64,000 bases of DNA from Streptomyces reniochalinae (GTDB lineage Bacteria; Actinomycetota; Actinomycetes; Streptomycetales; Streptomycetaceae), in the NCBI RefSeq assembly GCF_003323735.1, contig NZ_QOIM01000033.1:186001-250000 (forward strand), written 5' to 3'. This document shows positions 56,100 to 64,000 of this stretch, piece after piece (the stretch's first letter is position 1; every line of letters starts with the position of its first letter). Below the pieces are notes generated by a model. The model did no database searches. It was given only the letters and a program-made list of their open reading frames with translations, and was not told where the DNA came from. The position numbers and the translations under genes are program-made.

Positions 56100-56121
56100 G
56101 CCCGGGGCCTGTGCCCCGGGC
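56100..56121 (-). terminator. Possible terminator downstream of ligA
   Basis: A perfect 9-bp inverted repeat (56100-56108 and 56113-56121) with loop CTGT lies 110 bases after the ligA stop. It is the only clear structure in the 292-base gap between ligA and the upstream end of the GGDEF-EAL gene. Confidence 0.4.
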
Positions 56122-56230
56122 ACGAAAGGGGCGGGGCACAGGTGGCTGGATGTGGCCCGTGCGCGAGTGGCGAACTCCTCAGGCGCCGTCGCGGATGGCC
56201 CCGGACTCGCCCCTGGTGACCGCCCTCGCG

Positions 56231-59503
<3,273 letters not shown>

Positions 59504-59511
<8 letters not shown>

Positions 59512-60193
59512 CGGGCTTGACGCTCAGGTCGGTGACCTCGGCGCCGCGCGGCAGGTCCAGGGCCGTCAGGATCGTGGTGGCCACCGCCTGGGCCGGGATC
59601 CACCTGGAGGGGTCGTACTCCTTGCCCTCCTGGCGGTGCACCTTCTCCTGCATCGGCGTGGCCGTTCGCCCCGGATACACGGAGGTGACCCGCACCCCGT
59701 TGCCGGCCTCCTCGCCGCGCAGCCCGTCGGCGAGCGCCTTGAGGCCGTGCTTGCTGGCGGAGTAGGCGGCCCACTCGGGGTTCGTCCGCAGTCCCGCGCC
59801 GGAGTTGACGAAGACGACGTGGCCGCGTGCGCGCCGCAACTGCGGCAGCAGCAGCCGGGTCAGCTCGGCCGGCGCGACCAGGTTGGCGGCCAGCGTCTCG
59901 TTCCACAGCTTGGGGCCGAAGTCGCCGACGGTGCCGAGTTCGACGACGCCGGCGATGTGCAGCAGCGAGTCGACGTCCTCGGGGAGCGTCTGGTGCTCGA
60001 ACGCCCAGGAGAGCCGCTCCGGTTCCGCCAGGTCGCCCACCAGCGTGTGCGCGCCGTCGAACTCCTGGGCGAGCTGACGGGCGCGCCCCGCGTCGCGGGC
60101 CAGCAGGTGGAGGGTGTCACCGCGCTCCAGCAGCTCGCGCGCCACCGCGGCGCCGATACCGGACCCGGCCCCTGTGATCACATGTGTTGCCAT
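59504..60193 (-). CDS. Short-chain dehydrogenase/reductase
   Basis: A 229-residue classical SDR. The cofactor motif is TGAGSGIGAAVARELL at the N-terminus, and the catalytic Ser-Tyr-Lys set is in VNSGAG, AAYSASKHGLKALADGL. It has the NVAG-equivalent LLHIAGVV block, and PGRTATPMQ after the active site. Length is normal. The ATG at 60193 is chosen because the fold begins immediately after it; the frame itself opens six codons earlier. Substrate unknown. It is the first gene of the group leading through the MetE-like gene to ligA. Confidence 0.9.
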
Positions 60194-60257
60194 GCCCCCA
60201 TGATCCCGCACCGGGGACGGTCCGCCGGGCGCGGGAGGCGGCGCGGCCCCGCGCGGG

Positions 60258-61298
60258 TCACGCCGCGAAGATCGACTCCAGCTTGTCGTACTCCTCCAGG
60301 CACCTGCCCGTCCCCAGGGCGACGCAGCCGAGCGGCTCGTCCGCCACGGTCACCGGCATCCCCGTCTCCGCCGCCAGCCGCTGGTCGAACCCGTGCAGCA
60401 GCGCCCCGCCGCCGGTGAGGACGACGCCGCGCTCCATGATGTCGCCGTACAGCTCCGGCGGGCACTCCTCGAACGCCGCCTGCACGGCCTCCACGATGGA
60501 GCGGACCGGGCGTTCGACGGCCGCGGCGATCTCCTCGGGCGCCAGGTGGATGACCTTGGGCATGCCGGTGCCCTTGTCCCGGCCGCGCACGGGCACGAAG
60601 TCGGCGCTGCCGTACGACATCTTGATCTCCTCTGCGGTGCGCTCCCCGACGGCGATCGCGAACTCCCGCTCGATGTAGGAGGCGATGGCCGCGTCCAGCG
60701 CGTCGCCCGCCACCCGCGCCGAGCGGGAGACGACCATCCCGCCCAGCGAGATGATGGCGATCTCCGTGCTGCCGCCGCCGATGTCGACGACCATCGAACC
60801 GCGCGCCTCGTGCACGGGCAGCCCGGCGCCGATCGCCGCAGCTATGGGCTCCTCGATCAGCCGTACCGAGCGGGCGCCGGCCCGGCTGGCCGTCTGCACG
60901 ACGGCGCGCCGCTCGACGCCGGTCACGCCGCTGGGCACGCACACCACCACCCGCGGCGACCTGCCGCGCCCGCCGCGGCCCTGCGAGTCGCGGGCGGCGC
61001 GGATGAAGTGCCGCAGCATCCCCTCGGTGGCCTCGAAGTCGGTGATGACCCCGCCCTTGAGGGGGCGGGTCGCGGTGATCGAGCCGGGGGTGCGGCCGAC
61101 CGCCTGCCGCGCCTGGGCGCCGACTGCCAGCACCTTCCCGGTGTGCGTGTCGATCGCCACCACGGACGGTTCGTCCAGGACGACGCCGCGACCGCGCTCG
61201 AAAACCAGGGTGTTGGCCGTGCCGAGGTCTATGCCGATGTCGCGGCCGCGAAACCCCGAAGAGCCTGCGGAGGGAGCTGACTGGGTGCGCTTAGCCAT
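60258..61298 (-). CDS. MreB/Mbl-family actin-like protein
   Basis: A 346-residue bacterial actin. The phosphate-1 motif DIGIDLGTANTLVF, the phosphate-2 block VVDIGGGSTEIAIISLGG, connect motif EEPIAAAIGAGLPV and the adenosine motif VVLTGGGALLHGF are clear. A 15-residue Ser/Gly/Gln-rich N-terminus precedes the fold. It is not next to mreC, mreD, rodA or pbp genes, so it is an additional, stand-alone copy. In Streptomyces MreB/Mbl proteins act in spore wall assembly. The ATG at 61298 is chosen because upstream codons are not conserved. Confidence 0.9.
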   Translation of the reverse strand: MAKRTQSAPSAGSSGFRGRDIGIDLGTANTLVFERGRGVVLDEPSVVAIDTHTGKVLAVGAQARQAVGRTPGSITATRPLKGGVITDFEATEGMLRHFIRAARDSQGRGGRGRSPRVVVCVPSGVTGVERRAVVQTASRAGARSVRLIEEPIAAAIGAGLPVHEARGSMVVDIGGGSTEIAIISLGGMVVSRSARVAGDALDAAIASYIEREFAIAVGERTAEEIKMSYGSADFVPVRGRDKGTGMPKVIHLAPEEIAAAVERPVRSIVEAVQAAFEECPPELYGDIMERGVVLTGGGALLHGFDQRLAAETGMPVTVADEPLGCVALGTGRCLEEYDKLESIFAA

Positions 61299-61501
61299 GT
61301 GTACTCGCCATGTCGGGTGCGGTGTTGTACGAGTCGCGCCGTGTCTGTGCGGTGTCGTACGGGATCGTGCCGCGTAGTACGCGTAGTTGCCACATTGTGG
61401 TGCTGCCAGCCGCAGCATACCCAAGTGTCCTGTTTGCTGGGGCGGGTGGGGTCCCCGTCCCGTGCAGAAATCTGGAATCGAAAAGGCGCTGGTCGGAGCG
61501 C

Positions 61502-61526
61502 GTTTTTTGCCTAATCACACGGGTGT
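61502..61526 (+). promoter_or_regulatory. Candidate SigB-type stress promoter of the betaine synthase gene
   Basis: GTTT (61502-61505) and GGGTGT (61521-61526) are 15 bases apart, one base short of the Streptomyces SigB-family consensus (GNNT, 14-16 bases, GGGTAY). An osmotic-stress sigma factor would suit a gasp for compatible solute synthesis. It is 86 bases upstream of the GTG at 61613. The flanking intergenic 61299-61555 has no other clear feature, and is A+T-rich for this genome. Confidence 0.4.
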
Positions 61527-61555
61527 TCCTTCGAGTTGGTGGCATAGATCCCCGG

Positions 61556-61577
61556 CCGGTGGATAGCTATGCACCGG
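61556..61577. promoter_or_regulatory. 22-base near-perfect palindrome upstream of the betaine synthase gene
   Basis: Arms CCGGTG (61556-61561) and CACCGG (61572-61577) enclose ATAGCTAT; only one symmetric pair of positions (61562/61571) breaks the dyad. It lies about 30 bases downstream of the candidate SigB-type promoter and could be an operator or an RNA hairpin in the 5' leader. Confidence 0.5.
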
Positions 61578-61612
61578 AGACCACGCGCGGTTCACCGAGC
61601 CCAAGTACTGGT

Positions 61613-63340
61613 GTGTCCTCGGCGACCGCGCCTTGGGCCACCGTCTCTTCTACTGGAGGTTTCGTCATTTCCGCGCGACCGGCTCAGGAATTCGGAGACA
61701 ACCCCGTAGAGGTCCGGGAAACCGGACACTACACAGAGGAATACGTGCCCAGCTTCGTCGAGAAGTGGGACTCGCTCATAGACTGGGAGAAACGAGCGGA
61801 GAGCGAGGGAAATTTCTTCATCGACCTCCTGCGCAAGCGCGGGGTCAAAAGCGTTCTGGACGTCGCAACCGGCACCGGATTCCATTCCGTCCGCCTACTG
61901 GAGGCCGGTTTCGATGCCGTGAGCGCGGACGGCAGTGCCGATATGCTCGCGATGGCGTTCGAGAACGGAATGAAGAACGGCGACCACATCCTGCGGGTCG
62001 TCCAGGCCGACTGGCGCTGGCTCAACCGGGACGTTCACGGTGAGTACGACGCCATCGTGTGCCTCGGGAACTCCTTCACGCACCTCTTCTCGGAGCGGGA
62101 CCGGCGCAAGGCGCTGGCCGAGTTCTACGCGATGTTGAAGCACGACGGAATCCTCATCCTGGACCAGCGCAACTATGACGCGATCCTGGACCGCGGCTAT
62201 TCCAGTAAGCACACGTACTACTACTGCGGCGAAGACGTCGCGGTGGAACCCGAGTACATGGACGAGGGCCTGTGCCGCATGCGGTACCGATTCCCCGACA
62301 AGTCCGTGTACCACCTCAACATGTTCCCGCTCCGCAAGGACTACACGCGGCGCCTCATGTCCGATGTCGGATTCCAACGCATCGAGACATACGGCGACTT
62401 CCAGCACACGTACAGGGAGGAACAACCCGACTTCTTCGTGCACGTTGCGGAGAAGGAATATCGAATGGAGGACCAGGAGGAAGGGTCTTACGGGGGCGCC
62501 GTGAGTACGGCGCGGAGTTATTACAACTCCCCCGACGCGGACGCTTTCTATTCCTCCGTGTGGGGCGGCGAAGACATTCACGTCGGCGTGTACGCGCACC
62601 CCGCCGAGCCCATCGCGGACGCCAGCCGCCGCACCGTCGAGCGGATGGCGTCGGGCCTGGGTCTGACCGAGGGGTCCCGCGTGCTCGACCTCGGCTCCGG
62701 CTTCGGCGGCTCGGCCCGCTACCTCGCCGAGACCTTCGGCTGCTTTGTGCAGGCCCTCAACCTCAGCGAGGTCGAGAACGAACGCCACCGGCAGCTGAAC
62801 GCCAAACGCGGCCTCACCGGCCGCATCGAGGTCGTCGACGGCTCCTTCGAGAGCGTGCCGTTCCCCGACTCCAGCGTGGACGTGGTCTGGTCCCAGGACG
62901 CGTTCCTGCACAGCGGGAACCGCCTGCGCGTGCTGGAGGAGATACGCCGGGTGCTCAGGCCCGGCGGGCGGCTCGTCTTCACCGACCCGATGGCCGCCGA
63001 CGGCACCGACCTGAGCGCCCTCCAGCCCATCCTGGACCGCATCCACCTCGACGACATGGGCTCGCCCGGCTTCTACACCCGCGAGCTGATCCGGCTCGGC
63101 TTCGTCCCGACCGAGCACGAGGACTCCCCCGGCGGATTCGAGGATCTGCGCGCGCAACTGGTCACCCACTACGGGCGCGTGCTGGAGGAGACCGAGCGGC
63201 AGGAGGCCGAGGGGCTCGGAGCGAAGGTCAGCTCCGACTACCTCACCCAGATGAAGAAGGGCCTCACCCACTGGGTCGACGGCGGTGAGGGCCGCCGCCT
63301 GACCTGGGGCATCTTCCGCTTCACCCTCTCCGAGGGCTGA
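61613..63340 (+). CDS. Bifunctional glycine/sarcosine and sarcosine/dimethylglycine N-methyltransferase
   Basis: A fusion of two SAM methyltransferases that converts glycine to betaine in three steps. The N-terminal GSMT half begins QEFGDNPVEVRETGHYTEEY and has motif I LDVATGTGFHSVRLLEAGFD; the C-terminal SDMT half has LDLGSGFGGSARYLAETFG. Only two-domain forms from halophilic and soil actinobacteria are fused like this. The start is unclear: the last in-frame standard codon before the homology is GTG at 61613, which lacks a ribosome binding site, whereas an excellent GGAGG (61655-61659) precedes an ATT at 61667. Hand-counted G+C is 57-65% in the first half and 68-70% in the second. A GTG at 62501 with purines before it might also start a separate SDMT. 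Confidence 0.85.
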   Translation: MSSATAPWATVSSTGGFVISARPAQEFGDNPVEVRETGHYTEEYVPSFVEKWDSLIDWEKRAESEGNFFIDLLRKRGVKSVLDVATGTGFHSVRLLEAGFDAVSADGSADMLAMAFENGMKNGDHILRVVQADWRWLNRDVHGEYDAIVCLGNSFTHLFSERDRRKALAEFYAMLKHDGILILDQRNYDAILDRGYSSKHTYYYCGEDVAVEPEYMDEGLCRMRYRFPDKSVYHLNMFPLRKDYTRRLMSDVGFQRIETYGDFQHTYREEQPDFFVHVAEKEYRMEDQEEGSYGGAVSTARSYYNSPDADAFYSSVWGGEDIHVGVYAHPAEPIADASRRTVERMASGLGLTEGSRVLDLGSGFGGSARYLAETFGCFVQALNLSEVENERHRQLNAKRGLTGRIEVVDGSFESVPFPDSSVDVVWSQDAFLHSGNRLRVLEEIRRVLRPGGRLVFTDPMAADGTDLSALQPILDRIHLDDMGSPGFYTRELIRLGFVPTEHEDSPGGFEDLRAQLVTHYGRVLEETERQEAEGLGAKVSSDYLTQMKKGLTHWVDGGEGRRLTWGIFRFTLSEG

Positions 63341-63367
63341 GGCGCCCCGAAGGGCCGAGGCACAGCG

Positions 63368-63403
63368 CGCCGTCCGAGCCGCGGTACCGCGGCTCGGACG
63401 GCG
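63368..63403 (+). terminator. Perfect palindromic terminator after the betaine synthase gene
   Basis: A 36-base perfect palindrome (centre GTAC) lies 27 bases after the stop codon of the methyltransferase gene and 17 bases before the next start. The complementary arms are 18 bases each, so the hairpin would have at most a 4-base loop. Confidence 0.75.
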
Positions 63404-63420
63404 GTCCTAGGCTGGAGGCC

Positions 63421-63984
63421 ATGACCTCCTCCGCGCCCTCGGCCGCCGTGCCCTCCCCGATGAACATCTGCGTCTTCTGCTCGGCCGCCGAGCTGGACAG
63501 CGTCTACACCGACGCGGCCCGCGAGTTCGCCTCGCTGATCGGCAAGCGCGGCCACAGCCTCGTGTGGGGCGGCTCGGACTCCGGCCTGATGAAGGTCGTG
63601 GCCGACGGCGTCCAGGAGGCGGGCGGCCGGCTCATCGGCATCTCGGTGGAGTTCCTGCGCGACGTGGCGCGCCCAGGCGCCGACGAGATGGTCGTCACCG
63701 AGGACCTCGCCGCGCGCAAGGCACTGATGCTGGACCGCGCCGACGCCGTCGTCGTCATGGTGGGCGGCACCGGCACGCTGGACGAGGCGACCGAGATTCT
63801 GGAGCTGCGCAAGCACGGCATGCACACCAAGCCGGTCGTCCTGTTGAACAGCGCCGGCTTCTACGACGGCCTGCGGCAGCAGATGGCCCGCATGGAGGCC
63901 GAGGGCTTCCTCCCGATCCCGCTGAGCGACCTGGTCACCTTCGCCGACGACGGCCTCCAGGCGCTCCAGCTTCTCGGGGCCTGA
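63421..63984 (+). CDS. LOG-family protein (Lonely Guy, TIGR00730)
   Basis: A 187-residue Rossmann-like protein. LVWGGSDSGLMKVVADGV, the ARKALMLDRADAVVVMVGG segment and GGTGTLDEATEIL match the LOG family, which cleaves the ribose from cytokinin nucleotides or related nucleoside monophosphates; the usual PGGxGTxxE is VGGTGTLDE here. Its physiological substrate in Streptomyces is not known to me. The ATG is the first codon of the frame and follows the large palindrome. The window ends 16 bases after the stop. Confidence 0.88.
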   Translation: MTSSAPSAAVPSPMNICVFCSAAELDSVYTDAAREFASLIGKRGHSLVWGGSDSGLMKVVADGVQEAGGRLIGISVEFLRDVARPGADEMVVTEDLAARKALMLDRADAVVVMVGGTGTLDEATEILELRKHGMHTKPVVLLNSAGFYDGLRQQMARMEAEGFLPIPLSDLVTFADDGLQALQLLGA

Positions 63985-64000
63985 GCGGGGCCTTCGACCT

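Overview
The window is chromosomal DNA of a Streptomyces or close relative. The evidence is very high G+C (hand-counted 60-base lines give about 67-77% in most genes), frequent GTG starts, many genes on the minus strand in short overlapping operons, Tat and lipobox signals, bis-domain c-di-GMP proteins, a GAF-ANTAR protein, and a backbone gene order (ligA, GGDEF-EAL protein, gatCAB, ... ilvBNC, serA, putA/pruA, leuB, ilvE) that matches what I remember of the Streptomyces core chromosome. No prophage, insertion sequence, CRISPR array, rRNA or tRNA gene was found. All family names come from reading the proteins, not from searches.

Layout. 0.2-17.5 kb (mostly minus): an FkbM-type methyltransferase, a Tat-exported PhoD phosphatase, ilvE, leuB, a 42-residue basic protein, pruA and the proline dehydrogenase gene with a divergent PucR-type regulator, a DUF1266 protein, serA, ilvC, ilvN and ilvB. 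ilvB is preceded by a 13-residue leader peptide (MRTRILVLGKRVG) and a Rho-independent terminator, a classical attenuator. 17.5-33 kb: a membrane PAS-GGDEF-EAL protein, a 2-hydroxyacid dehydrogenase, an aldo-keto reductase, a lipoprotein sugar dehydrogenase, a small DUF6191-like protein, a giant LuxR/ATPase regulator, an MMPL exporter and a Tat-exported phospholipase C.

33-50 kb is the more accessory part: an oligopeptide ABC importer with fused ATPases, facing a ROK regulator and an MlrC-type (M81) peptidase; an operon of three AIM24-domain proteins, the first fused to TerD through a Pro/Gln-rich linker; an overlapping ATPase plus TOPRIM-like gene pair that resembles a two-gene defence system; then a GAF-ANTAR regulator and an MBL-fold hydrolase.

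50-64 kb returns to core genes: gatB, a small two-helix membrane protein, gatA, gatC, a GGDEF-EAL protein with all visible phosphodiesterase motifs, ligA overlapping a MetE-like gene and a short-chain dehydrogenase gene, and an MreB/Mbl-like actin. The window ends with a bifunctional glycine/sarcosine-dimethylglycine methyltransferase (glycine betaine synthesis) that has no well-placed standard start codon, and a LOG-family protein.

Together the genes supply branched-chain amino acid, serine and proline metabolism, Asn/Gln-tRNA amidation, DNA ligation, c-di-GMP signalling, peptide uptake and osmoprotection. The most interesting candidates for new biology are the ATPase/TOPRIM pair, the TerD-AIM24/AIM24/AIM24 operon, the transporter-ROK-MlrC module, and the start and promoter architecture of the betaine synthase gene.
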